A program made the position numbers and the translations under genes. The notes under the pieces were generated by a model, which worked only from the letters and a program-made list of their open reading frames with translations, was not told the DNA's origin and ran no database searches. From Acanthamoeba lenticulata (lineage: Eukaryota; Discosea; Longamoebia; Acanthamoebidae): DNA of 42,898 bases. Below are positions 31,542 through 41,011 of the stretch, one piece after another. The stretch is from the NCBI GenBank assembly GCA_002179805.1, contig NAVB01000340.1, forward strand, positions 1-42,898, given 5' to 3'. How positions within the stretch are numbered: position 1 is the first letter of the stretch; every line of letters begins with the position of its first letter.

Positions 31542-33692
31542 ATGACGCGATGGAGCGCCATGGCGGCGCTTGCGGTGGTGTTGATGCTGGTGGCCTGCCT
31601 GCACCCGACTGAAGGCTTTGGCTGGTGGGGTAACACCGTGCCGGTGGAGCGAATCGTAGAGGAGGGGGCTGAAAAGATGCACGAGCACCTCACCCAGTTC
31701 TTTGATTCCTTTGGGCGTGTCCTCGCTGCACGACAGAAGCGGGCCGAATCACTTGATTCTCATGACGAGGATGGGGCCGGTGCTCCCAAGGCACATTCGC
31801 GTTTCTTAGTTGAACACGTCTTCCATCAGGCTCCCGCCCGCTCGCCCGACCACCAAAGGCGCCAACACATTAACTGCAATGAGCCGTTCGGCGACGCGCA
31901 CCCTGCGTGCTCCCCTTCCTACGCTTGCTTCATCTCCAAGGTTCTTTCCATCCATTTGTTCCTCTTTCGTTCATCTTTAATCGCTCTACGCTTTCTCCAG
32001 ATGGAATGCGATGGCACAGAGGTCAACCCAAAGACCTACAACGACACCCTGGACGGCTGCACCGTCGAGCAGGTGCGCTGTTCGGCAGGTCCCACACCCT
32101 CCCTTGGCGCCAAAAACGAGTGCCTCCCCCTGACGGTACGCCATCAAGATCCTCATTGTTGCCAACACGCATTCATCACCAACAACATTCATCGATGTGA
32201 TCTTTGCAGTTCATGTGCGGTGGAAAGAAGGTCAGCGCAGACCAGGCGCCCCCTGGCGCCGCGGCCTCGTGCTCGGTCTACGAGGTCCGAGTGCCACTTC
32301 CTCTCCTTTGGCTTCTTTTCGCAGTGCATTGACACCATCGTCTTCTTCATCTCTTCGCTGTTGATGTTGATGATGATGATTGGCCACATGAAGCTACAAT
32401 GCAACGAGACCAAGGTAGAGTTTGCCGTCACGGCGTGGTGCAACCACAAGCGCAACTGTCGGTCGGTGTGCCAAGAAGCCGGGCTCGTGTGCTCGTGCTC
32501 GCTCGACCGCATGGGCCCGCACTGCGCCTCCTGGCGGCCCTACACGTGCTCCTTCCGCCTGCTGAGCCCCGTGCCCCACTGCCAGCCCGTCCCCGGCGTA
32601 CGTCGTCACCATCGTCGTCGTCGTTGTCGTTGTCTCGACCTCTTGTCCGGGCTGACCGCACACACGCGCAACGCACACACGCGGCGCACACGCACACGCA
32701 CACGCACACGCACACACGCGCGCGTGCAGGTGGACGAGGATCCGGTGTGCTTTGTGTACCGCCGGAAGCAGACGGTCAAGTTTGAGTACACGATCGACTG
32801 CGCGTTTAATGACCAGCTCGACCCGCTCAACCAGCCGACCGGCGACTCTGCAAACCACACCTTTGCCTACTTTATGCACTCTGACAAGGCACTTCTTCAT
32901 CATCATCTTCTTCTTCATCTTCTTCATGATGTTGACTGGCGAGGCTGGCTGCAGTTTGCGGTGAGCGAGGCGCAGGCCGAGCTGTGGCCCTTCCGGGCGC
33001 AGCTCAAGGTCTTTGACTTCAAGTGGCTCTCTGACCTCTCAGCCTCCCAGGTACGGTCGGCACAGAGAATCCTTTCCTTCCCCTCCACCTCGATGCTGAC
33101 GTCATCCTCTTCAACTTCAACTTCAACATCATCTTCATCTTCATCTTCATCGATCAAATCGTTATACTACAACAGGCGGTGGTGCTGTCGCCGGAGCAGC
33201 TGGCGGGCAACGCGAGCGTGTCCCTCGACCTCAACTTTGAGAAGATCCCCGACCGCTTCTTCGCCGGCAACCGCCTCTACTTTGAATTTGGTGCGTCTAA
33301 CCTCCTCCTCCATCCTCTTCTTCTTCTTCATCCTCATCATCCTCTTGTTCTTGTTCTTGTTCTTGTTGTTATTGATGACAGGGCTGACGCGCGAGTCGGC
33401 GGTGCTGGGGCGGACGATCAAATTCGACCGCCGGTTCGTGGACTTTGAGGGCCTCCACATCCCGCGCGCCAACCACAGCGGCCTCTCGGCCGTCGAGATC
33501 TCGTGGGTCATCGCCCTCTCCATCATGTACGCACGCACCCCTCTTCCTCCTCTTTCGCGCGCGTGCGTGTCTCACGCAGACGACACGACACACACACGCG
33601 AACGCAGCGGGTTCTTCCTGTTGGTACTGGTGGGCTACTGGGCCAAGAACAAGTTTGTCGCTTGGCACCGCCCCAAGGCCCACGACTACTGA
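31542..33692 (+). CDS. Orphan Cys-rich type I membrane protein
   Basis: Family not recognised. Exons: 31542..31940, 32001..32135, 32210..32284, 32394..32597, 32730..32888, 32955..33050, 33176..33290, 33382..33526, 33608..33692 (470 aa). A clear signal peptide (about 1-25, AALAVVLMLVACLHPTEG), then a charged stretch and a Cys-rich ectodomain (about 105-280) with CNEPFGDAHPACSPSYAC, CDGTEVNPKTYNDTLDGC and an EGF-like cluster CNHKRNCRSVCQEAGLVCSC. A second region with several N-x-S/T sites follows, then one transmembrane helix near the C-terminus (VEISWVIALSIMIGFFLLVL), split by the last intron, and a short basic tail. Intron 5 has a GC donor. Surface location is inferred from signal peptide plus anchor. 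Confidence 0.8.
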   Translation: MTRWSAMAALAVVLMLVACLHPTEGFGWWGNTVPVERIVEEGAEKMHEHLTQFFDSFGRVLAARQKRAESLDSHDEDGAGAPKAHSRFLVEHVFHQAPARSPDHQRRQHINCNEPFGDAHPACSPSYACFISKVLSIHLFLFRSSLIALRFLQMECDGTEVNPKTYNDTLDGCTVEQVRCSAGPTPSLGAKNECLPLTVRHQDPHCCQHAFITNNIHRCDLCSSCAVERRSAQTRRPLAPRPRARSTRSECHFLSFGFFSQCIDTIVFFISSLLMLMMMIGHMKLQCNETKVEFAVTAWCNHKRNCRSVCQEAGLVCSCSLDRMGPHCASWRPYTCSFRLLSPVPHCQPVPGVRRHHRRRRCRCLDLLSGLTAHTRNAHTRRTRTRTRTRTHARVQVDEDPVCFVYRRKQTVKFEYTIDCAFNDQLDPLNQPTGDSANHTFAYFMHSDKALLHHHLLLHLLHDVDWRGWLQFAVSEAQAELWPFRAQLKVFDFKWLSDLSASQVRSAQRILSFPSTSMLTSSSSTSTSTSSSSSSSSIKSLYYNRRWCCRRSSWRATRACPSTSTLRRSPTASSPATASTLNLVRLTSSSILFFFFILIILLFLFLFLLLLMTGLTRESAVLGRTIKFDRRFVDFEGLHIPRANHSGLSAVEISWVIALSIMYARTPLPPLSRACVSHADDTTHTRERSGFFLLVLVGYWAKNKFVAWHRPKAHDY
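32657..32725. repeat. CACACG simple-sequence tract in intron
   Basis: Imperfect CACACG and CGCACA repeat filling intron 4 of the orphan Cys-rich gene up to its 3' splice site. Alternating purine-pyrimidine composition as in the PAT1 intron tract. Confidence 0.85.
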
Positions 33693-33734
33693 TTCGTCTT
33701 CTTCATCAACACCACGACTGCTGAGGAGAGAAAA

Positions 33735-33778
33735 AAGGAAAAGGAAAAGGAAAAGGAGGAGGAATTGGTTTTGTTTTG

Positions 33779-33809
<31 letters not shown>

Positions 33810-33815
33810 TTTGTT
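33735..33815. repeat. GGAAAA and GTTTT simple repeats between convergent genes
   Basis: Three to four GGAAAA units (about 33735-33758) followed by about nine GTTTT units (about 33767-33811). They occupy the gap between the stop of the Cys-rich membrane gene (33692) and the stop of the convergent low-complexity gene (33852), where both transcripts should end. Confidence 0.9.
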
Positions 33816-33851
33816 TGTTATTTTTGTTGTACAGAGACCAGTGATGATGGA

Positions 33852-36609
33852 TCATTCCCCGTCCGTGCCGTGGGGCTCCTCTTCCTTCTTCTCCTTCTTC
33901 ATGTGGTGTTTGTTGTTTCTACTACTGCGGCTGCTCGTGGTGATGGAGGTGATCGGTTTGGACTTCTTGGGCTTGCTGCTGTTGCTCTCGTCCTTCTGCT
34001 TCTTCGTCATCCTGTCCTTCTTGTTGGTGCTGACGGTGTCTTCTTCTTCTTCTTTCTGGTCTTCCTCTCGAGCGCTCTCCTTCTTCTTGACCCGTTGCCG
34101 GAGGAGAATCGCACTACCCGACCGCCCGCGCTGTAGTTGTTGTTGTAGCTCCTCCTCCTCCTTCTCCTTCTTGCTCTTTGCCTCCTTTCTCTTCTTCGTC
34201 TTGTCCTCGTCTTGATGGTTCTCTTCCTTCTTGCTGATGTCGCCGGGCTCAGCAGCCACTTTGCGGCCCGTCGAGCCGTTGAGCCTGTGCCGCTCGCCTC
34301 CCAGCGAGTGGGACCGCTGCACCCGCCGGCGGTGCAGCTTCTTGCTGTCGCCTTCTCCCTCTGCTTCTTTTTCCTTCTTCGCCTCCTTCTTCTCCTTCTT
34401 CTTTTTCCTCTCCTCCTCCTGTTCCTTCTCCTTCTTGCTGGGCTCGTTGACGGACTTCTCCTTCTTCTTCTTCTTTTTCTTGTGCTTCTTCTCTTTGGTG
34501 GAAGGCAGCGTCGCGGATGCCGAAGTCATCGCCATCATGGCCGAAGTTGTCGTTGTCGTCGGCGTTGACTTCACCTCGGCGCTGGCCGACGACCCGGCCC
34601 GCCCACGCCCGTAGCGGTGTTGTTGCTGACCGCTCGAGGTGGCGGACGATGATGATGAAGATGAAGAAGATGATGCTGAGGAGACCTTCCTGCTGCTGGG
34701 CTCCTTCTTGTTGGCCTGCGGCGTCGGACCAGACTTGCTGCCCCGTTGCTTCTCCTCCTTTGTCGTTGTCTTTGTCTTTGTCTTCTCGGCTTCTGCGTTA
34801 CTGGCGCTTGTTGGCGGCATCCACGCCGCGAGGTCGTCATCGTCGTTGTCACCACTGCCATCACCATCAACGTCTTTCTGAGCGTCTACGACGTTGTCGT
34901 TGCGTGCGATGACGTCCGAGTGGTGCCGCTGGTGCCGCTGGAGGCTCTTCTCCAACACTGGCAATACCTCGGGCGTGCTGGGTTCGCTGAGGCTCCGACT
35001 GCGCATGCGCACGGCGACGGTGGCGGCGGGCTTGCGCTTCACTTCGCTGCCGGACCCCGAGCTGCGGCCTGCTCGAGTCCGCATGGTGAGCATACGAAGT
35101 GTTGATGTGGTCGTGGACGACGACCGCTTCCGCCCTACGGCCTTGAAGTCGCGCCGTGGCTTGTCCTCGACCTTCTCTTTGACATCAACCTCGTTTCCAC
35201 CAGCATCCTGGCCGGGTTGTTCCTTGTCTGTTTCTGCTCGAGGCATGTTGTTGACGTCGGGCTCGTTCTCGGTGTCGCTGTCGCTACGGTCGGTCAGCAG
35301 TCGCACAGAGACTACTTGACCTCCGTTGCCTTGGTGCTGCTGTTGTTGCTGCTGAAGCCACCAGTGCTCGGGGTTAACCATGCTGTGGATGACGATGATC
35401 TTGTCCTTGAGCGGCTGGAGCTGCTCTTCGGCCGAGGCCGGGTCGTACTCGTACACCACCCGAGCGTGTCGGCTCTTCGTCGTTGATGCTACGCCGATCA
35501 TGGAGCTCACGAACGGCGAAGACGTTAATGGTGACGACATCGTTGCCGTTGAAGACGATCGTCTTTCTCTGGGACTCATTGTCGCCTCGAGTCGGCGCAG
35601 CAGCGGCGGAGGCGGAGAGTCTTCGCCGAGCTCCAGACGAAGCAGCGCCCACGCCAGGTGCGGGTCGACCTCGGCCATGGCCGAGCTGACCTCCAGGCTC
35701 GTTCGATGCGGGAACATCCCTGTCAGCTCTGCCTCGACCACAGCGCGCAGCTTGGCCATCCGCTGCAGCAAGAGCAGCTGTGCTTCTCCTCCTGGGCCAT
35801 CGCTGGTGGGCGCGCTCGGCGGCGGCGGGGCGGCGGCGGTGGCGGCCACCGACGAAGTGGGCTTTGGGCGAACGACGACCGGGACGGCCTCCATCGACCC
35901 GGTGCTACGCGGCGAAAAGGTCGAACCCTCCCTGCTCTCTTTGCGCTTGAGCACCATCTTCTCCACCATGTGGCGCATGCGGGACAGGCTTCGTCGTCGC
36001 TCCAACTTGGGCTTGTCCGCAACCACGGTGCTGGTGGTGCTGGTGGTAGTGCTTGCAAACTCGGCGGATGAGTCTTCACTCGTCGTGAGCACGTCCAGTT
36101 CCCCGCTCGCCTGGGCGAAGCTGCTGTCTGTCATCTCGAGAGGAACAACCGCGATGCGCCCGCCGTCTCTGTCCCCGGGCGCTGCCACCGTGTACGAACG
36201 GGTTCGGCCGCTGAGCGAGGAGTGAGGCGAAGGAGAAGGCATGGAGGAGAGTGAAGGTTCCGTGGAAGTTTGCGTTGAGTGTATCTGCAACATGAAGTTA
36301 GTGGTTACAATGCAACGGAGGGATATAGATTTAGAGCTGACTCACCTGCGATAATGGAAGAGGAGGCACTTTTGGGTGCGCCTGGAGTGGTTCATCTGAT
36401 TCAAGCGGCAGAGACGCTGTAGGAGGTTGACGTCGCTTGTCAGCTTTAGGGAAGAGGCTGGGGCGTGGCTTGCCGCTTCGCCGACCACTTGTTCCCGCAG
36501 ATGAGGCGGACTGATGTGCTGCTTCAGGCTTGTAGCAGTTGGCACACTTGCTGGGAGCCCAATAATTGGGTTTAAAGGTCGAGCATGTCGATATACTGCT
36601 GTCCTGCAT
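33852..36609 (-). CDS. Low-complexity protein with N-terminal MRIP-like zinc motif and SH3-like segment
   Basis: No single family fits. Exons 36609..36346 and 36284..33852 (898 aa). The N-terminus has TFKPNYWAPSKCANCYKPEAAH, here split as TFKPNYWAPSKC then ANCYKPEAAH, a Cys-x2-Cys plus His pattern seen at the start of the myosin-phosphatase Rho-interacting protein MRIP. A Ser/Thr-rich stretch contains many basic-directed sites such as RRRSLSR. Near residue 380 ARVVYEYDPASAEE and IIVIHSMVNPEHWWL look like the first strands of an SH3 domain, but a Gln run replaces the loop that follows and the closing strand is weak. The C-terminal 400 residues are Lys/Glu/Ser-rich. A cytoskeletal or scaffold role is only a guess. 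Confidence 0.7.
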
Positions 36610-36731
36610 CTGAACTACGCCCCGAAGTCGTCAACCAAGGTCATGGAGATGGAGAGAATAATGGCACAGGCGATTCGTGTGGTTTTGTTGGATCTTTCGC
36701 GCGTATCGTTACAAAACGCCATAAGCAAGGT

Positions 36732-36804
36732 GGCCGGTTAGCTTAGTTGGTAGAGCGTGGTGCTAATAACGCCAAGGTCGTGGGTTCGATCCCCACACTG
36801 GCCA
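36732..36804 (+). tRNA. tRNA-Ile (AAT)
   Basis: 73 nt cloverleaf: acceptor GGCCGGT pairs with ACTGGCC, anticodon stem-loop TGGTG-CTAATAA-CGCCA, T arm GTGGG-TTCGATC-CCCAC. Intronless, CCA not encoded. A T-run follows within 10 bases (TTTCTTTTTG). A and B boxes are standard. Confidence 0.98.
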
Positions 36805-36891
36805 TTTCTTTTTGACCATTACAAGTAATGCTTATCTTCTCTGGGTCAGCTAGGTAGCCTGGTCGTCCCGCCATACATTAACCTAATGTGA

Positions 36892-36963
36892 AGCAGAGTG
36901 GCGCAGTGGAAGCGTGATGGGCCCATAACCCATAGGTCGGTGGATCGAAACCACTCTCTGCTA
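36892..36963 (+). tRNA. Initiator tRNA-Met (CAT)
   Basis: 72 nt, starting AGCAGAG with A1 facing T72, the eukaryotic initiator hallmark. Anticodon stem-loop ATGGG-CCCATAA-CCCAT with three G-C pairs, and T loop ATCGAAA instead of TTCG, also typical of initiators. A TTTT stop follows at about 36967. It lies 87 bp from tRNA-Ile on the same strand. Confidence 0.98.
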
Positions 36964-37127
36964 ACTCTTTTGTTCTGGCGGCAAGGAGAAATCCCTTTGT
37001 TCTGTGTCGGGTGGGATCTCTGAGGTCGGCCTCGCGCAGGGGCAACTTGCACGACTTGCATCAACTGGACAACAGGTCGCACTACCTTTATATCTATACA
37101 AAACAACAAAATAAAGGAGGAAGACGA

Positions 37128-37994
37128 TCACGACGCCGAGGGAGCAGAGGAAGAGGTGGTGGCGTCCTTGGATGCTGTAACTGCTGCCGAGGACGGAGAG
37201 TCACTTGGTGTAGAGGAGGAAGTCACACCAGAAGTAGAGGACGGCGTCGATGATGACGTAGAGGAGTGAGTAGAGGAAGAGGGGGATGACGATGACGTAG
37301 ACGCAGACGGCCAGTCCCACTCGAGCGGCTTCACACGGAACTGAGGCGGTGGCAGCACGACGGTCGACATCGTCGCCATCGAGGAGAAGGAGGAAGAAGA
37401 GAAGGGTGAAGTAGAGGAAGGTGAATCATGCAGCAGGGCGCGTAGAGGCGGGAAGGGCAGTGGAATGACGTTCTTGGTGTTGGCGAGCTCGATGAGGAAC
37501 TCGCGCGGTGGTGGCTGCGTGAAGGAGTAGTTGACGCGCGACTGGATGGCCAGGCGAACATCCTCGAGATCGAGCACAGGGCCCTTGCCCGCGTGGCCGG
37601 CGTAGATGACGGCGTCCTCGAGCACCTCGCGCACGTAGCGATGGGTGAATTCGAGGAGCTGTGGAATGACTCGTCCCTCGACCTCGTCGACGCCCATCGA
37701 TTTGAGAATCTGTGCAATTATCTTAGCATCTTGGGGCAAATCGCTCGATCGCAGGGCCTCATCGGTGAACTGGCTCGAGTGCTGTTCATGCGCGCTGCTG
37801 CTGGTAGGATGCTGTTGGGCAGCTTTCCGTTTGGTCGCTGGTGTTCCAGAGGCCGAGGCAGACAGTGATGTGTGCAGAGATGAAGAAGAGAGAGAAAGGG
37901 GGGGAGCATTTTTGGCGCCGAATGTGCTCCCCGCTTTAGGCCCGAGATCTGGGCTGGATGCAATATCGGCTGAACTTTTCACCGGTCCATTCAT
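37128..37994 (-). CDS. TAF9: Transcription initiation factor TFIID subunit 9
   Basis: Histone-fold subunit of TFIID (and SAGA in other eukaryotes) that pairs with TAF6. Single exon, 288 aa. Residues about 88-165 form the histone fold: [56 protein letters not shown], then the conserved [18 protein letters not shown] loop and PLPFPP. The N-terminal 85 and C-terminal 90 residues are Ser/Thr-rich and repetitive. An in-frame TTG lies upstream at 38039; the ATG at 37994 was used. It diverges from the Rrp41 gene. Confidence 0.95.
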   Translation of the reverse strand: MNGPVKSSADIASSPDLGPKAGSTFGAKNAPPLSLSSSSLHTSLSASASGTPATKRKAAQQHPTSSSAHEQHSSQFTDEALRSSDLPQDAKIIAQILKSMGVDEVEGRVIPQLLEFTHRYVREVLEDAVIYAGHAGKGPVLDLEDVRLAIQSRVNYSFTQPPPREFLIELANTKNVIPLPFPPLRALLHDSPSSTSPFSSSSFSSMATMSTVVLPPPQFRVKPLEWDWPSASTSSSSPSSSTHSSTSSSTPSSTSGVTSSSTPSDSPSSAAVTASKDATTSSSAPSAS

Positions 37995-38529
37995 GATCGC
38001 TGTTGTCTCTTGCCCCAGGACCGAGCCTAGAGCACTCAATCACCAAACTGGCACCAAATTGGACCAAATGTTATTGTTTGTCTTTTTTTATTCCCCAAGA
38101 GAAATAAAGCCAGAAAATGGGTTGATTGTGCTGCCGGACCGCTAGATCTGATGGGCCAACGGCTGCCTGGTTCGGACGCACCTATATAGGCGGCCAGGAG
38201 AGGCTGGCTCAAGGTGCTTCAATGGCACGCTAACGGCAGCTCGTGACGAGGACGTCTGCAGCGAGGCGACCACATGGCCGTGCTGTGGGGGCAGGCCAAC
38301 GGCTGCCCCGAGGCCACTTAGACGTGCCCGTGCTCTTGGCTGAGAGACCCACAGAACGAGGACGCATGAAAGCGGCCAGGGCTAGCCTTATGCTGCAGGG
38401 ATTGCGTGCCAACGGCTGCCGACACGCTGACATGCACAGCGCTGTCCGTCTTCCGTTCCTGTCGCCAAAAACCGCAAAGGGAGAAATACATAAAGAAAAT
38501 AGGAGAGGCGTCGTTTGTTCATCACAAGA
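37995..38529. promoter_or_regulatory. Divergent TAF9 / Rrp41 intergenic region with repeated 13-mer
   Basis: Three exact copies of GCCAACGGCTGCC on the plus strand at 38155..38167, 38295..38307 and 38408..38420, plus a diverged GCTAACGGCAGC near 38229. The core AACGG is a Myb-type site. A palindromic CCTATATAGG at 38181..38190 could act as a TATA element. No coding sequence or RNA gene was recognised, although a structured RNA cannot be excluded. Confidence 0.6.
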
Positions 38530-39665
38530 ATGTCAAAGTTCGAGTTCGTGTCGCCCGAGGGCCTGCGAATCGATGGCCGACGACCGGGCGAGCTGCGCCG
38601 AATTGAGGCCAAAATGGGGGTGGTGAGCAAGGCCGATGGCTCCGCGCTCTTCCGCCAGGGCAACACGCAGGTCCTGGCCACCATTTACGGCCCCAAGGAG
38701 GTACATAGGCCCCTTCTTCGTGCGATGCAGAGCTCCATATTCTCAAATCTGTTCTCAATTACTAGCCAGAAGAAAAATCGCGGACATTGCACGATCGCGC
38801 CATCATTCAGTGCGAATACAGCATCGTACGTGCTTCGCCATCTCCGTTTCCTCCTTTGCACATGTGCTGAGGTGCGATGCTGCTCCTCCAGGCCGGTTTT
38901 GCCAGCGGCGAGCGTCGCAGCAAGAAAACAGACAAGTACGTCTGCTCCCTGTGCTACTTCGCCATCTGTCACCTTCGCCATCGCTTGCAGCCGGTATTGC
39001 TCACGCACGTGAGGGCTGCCCCTCTTGGACGTGCAGGAAGGCGATCGAGCTGGGAATGCTCATTCGACAGACGTTCGAGTCCGTGGTGATGACCTCCCTC
39101 TACCCGCGCTCACAGATTGACATCTACATCCAGGTCCTTCAGTCCGACGGCGGTGCGCCCCACACAAACAACCACATGACCATCGTTATTTGTCTAATCG
39201 TGTTCTTCCTCCTTTTCTACTCTTCTTCTTCTTTAGGCGCCGTGAGCGCAGCCATCAACGCCACGACGCTGGCAATGATCGATGCCGGTGTGCCCATGCG
39301 CGACTTCATCACTTGCTGCTCGGCCTCTTTCATCTCGGGCACCCCGCTACTTGGTGCGCCCTTCTTGGCCACGTTCATCATCCTGCTCATCGTACTACTT
39401 TGTTCTCACCTTCGTGTGGACAACTGCAGACCCCAACTACGTGGAGAACACGGCGGGAGGGCCGGAGCTGCTGGTGGCGATCGAGCCCAAGAGCCAGCTC
39501 GTGGTGTCGATGGAGATGGAGAGCAAGTTGCCCATGGAGATGTACGAACGCGTGGCCAAGCTGGCCATTGATGGCTGCAACCTCATCTACCGAGTGCTTA
39601 CCGACGAGGTGCGCAACTACACGCTCGAGCTCTACCAAGCCAGGTCAGGCATCGGTAGTGCTTGA
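38530..39665 (+). CDS. EXOSC4: Exosome complex subunit Rrp41 (EXOSC4)
   Basis: RNase PH-fold subunit of the exosome core ring, which feeds RNA to Rrp44 or Rrp6; catalytically silent in eukaryotes. Exons: 38530..38700, 38766..38825, 38892..38935, 39037..39152, 39237..39353, 39430..39665 (247 aa; human 245). Landmarks: LRIDGRRPGELRRIEAKMG, ADGSALFRQGNTQVLATIYG, RTLHDRAIIQCEYS, FASGERRSKKTDKKAIELG, YPRSQIDIYIQVLQSDGG, AGVPMRDFITCCSASF, VENTAGGPELLVAI. The exon 2 acceptor (ACTAG before CCAGAAG) is the one that keeps the conserved frame. Rrp41 is favoured over Mtr3 or Rrp46 by these motifs. Confidence 0.95.
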
Positions 39666-39814
39666 TCTTCTTCTCTCCTCTTCTCCATTTCCTTCTATCC
39701 CTTTGAGCCCAAGAACAGAATCAGTTTAAATCTCTTACTGTTGAATTTGCCGGCTGTACATCTCTTCCTTTTTCCCATTTCTACAAAAAAGAATCTCTGT
39801 GTCTTCATTCCGCC

Positions 39815-40507
39815 TCACGTCAGGCGAAAGATCTTGAGGGTGCGGTCCATGATGCTCTCTGACGTTTGTTGCACCTTGGTGTCGAGCGCCTCGATTTCGC
39901 GAGTCTGCTTCTCCGCCTCGCGGCCCATGTCCAGCCCGAGCTGGCGCAATTGTTCGATCTTCGCGTCCATCTGGTCGAGGTGCGCGTCGGTCTCCTCCCA
40001 GAAGCGCTTGGCTTCAGGATCGACAAAGAGGGACGCCACCGACGATGTTGTTGGTGGGGCAGATGTGGGGCGTGTATGCGAAGGGGCACTTCCACTCACT
40101 GGTTCAGTCTGCCGTGTTGTAGTTGATGAAGTGGCCGGGCCATAGGAGGCTGGAGCAGGAGTAAACTTGTTGTAGAGGGCTCCAAGCCACGAGCCCATCC
40201 CTCGCAGCAATCTATCGCTCTCCTTCATGTGACCCTCGATGGAATCGAGTCGTGCGCTGGCCCGCCTCAGCTGTTCTCCCTGCCTGTCGAGCTCCACCAT
40301 GGTATCCACACCAGTGGCCAAGGAGTTGTCGAGCATCTGAATGGATCGCTTTGCGCTCTCCCGCGCTTCCTCCATTTTTCGTTCCATTTTGGTCCGCTGC
40401 GAGCTCACGATGAGGTCAATGTCATCTTCATCGCGCGGCGTCGTGTATGTGCGAGCGTCGTTTGTCGGCGCACCAAACAGGCTGCGGCGTTCTCTCGTGA
40501 TGCTCAT
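39815..40507 (-). CDS. SNAP-25-family Qbc-SNARE
   Basis: Membrane-fusion protein carrying two SNARE motifs. Single exon, 230 aa. The Qb motif (about 45-110) includes ATGVDTMVELDRQGEQLRRA with the zero-layer Gln; the Qc motif (about 165-228) includes IEQLRQLGLDMGREAEKQ and ends near the C-terminus. A Pro/Ser/Thr-rich linker joins them. There is no Cys residue, hence no palmitoylation site, and no transmembrane segment, so membrane attachment must come through partners, as for SNAP-29 and SNAP-47. The stop lies 150 bp from the convergent Rrp41 stop. Confidence 0.88.
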   Translation of the reverse strand: MSITRERRSLFGAPTNDARTYTTPRDEDDIDLIVSSQRTKMERKMEEARESAKRSIQMLDNSLATGVDTMVELDRQGEQLRRASARLDSIEGHMKESDRLLRGMGSWLGALYNKFTPAPASYGPATSSTTTRQTEPVSGSAPSHTRPTSAPPTTSSVASLFVDPEAKRFWEETDAHLDQMDAKIEQLRQLGLDMGREAEKQTREIEALDTKVQQTSESIMDRTLKIFRLT

Positions 40508-41011
40508 CTAGAGACAATGTGCTGTTCTATCAGCAACAACTGCGTGCCTCAAAAGATGGGCCACAGAATCCACTTCCTTGCGGCCACTTCTCCTCCTTTG
40601 TAAATCGCTTCCTCTTCACCTTTTCCACGAAAGACAAGGCGGAAGTATTGCCAGAAAATGAGATGGGATTTCGTTAAGATATGGTCCTAGTTCTGCTATC
40701 CTACTGGTGCTCAGTATTGGTTGGGCCATATTCCATCCATGCCCATCTGCCCGGAGCAGAACCACAAGTTTGGCCAAAGCGTAGAGCGATTGGCGCTGCG
40801 GCCGCTCCGTGCAGCGAAGCAAAGGGGAAAGAGCGGGCGAACGTGTGGGGAATGCGGCAAGTGCGAGGAAAAAGAGAATTAGAGCGCGGCAGTCCTGCTC
40901 TCCCCACGCCAGCGCCTCTCGTGGCCACAGCTCCTCCCGCCACAAGAGCTCTTCCCCGACGGTCTTCCGCTGTTTGTCTTGCTATTGTCAGTGCTGTCGC
41001 ACTCGCACAGA
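40508..41011. promoter_or_regulatory. Upstream region of SNARE and WRKY-like genes
   Basis: Divergent gap between the SNARE start (40507) and the proposed start of the WRKY-like gene (41012). I see no gene in it with support. Open frames of 100-160 codons on both strands here lack any recognisable motif. Confidence 0.35.

Noticed and set aside
31791..31829. A possible 39-nt GC-AG intron in the Cys-rich membrane gene (AAG/GCACAT ... CATCAG)
   Set aside because: It fits the GCAC donor pattern but 39 nt is shorter than any other intron here, and the frame is open through it, so it was kept as coding. It could be an optional in-frame intron.
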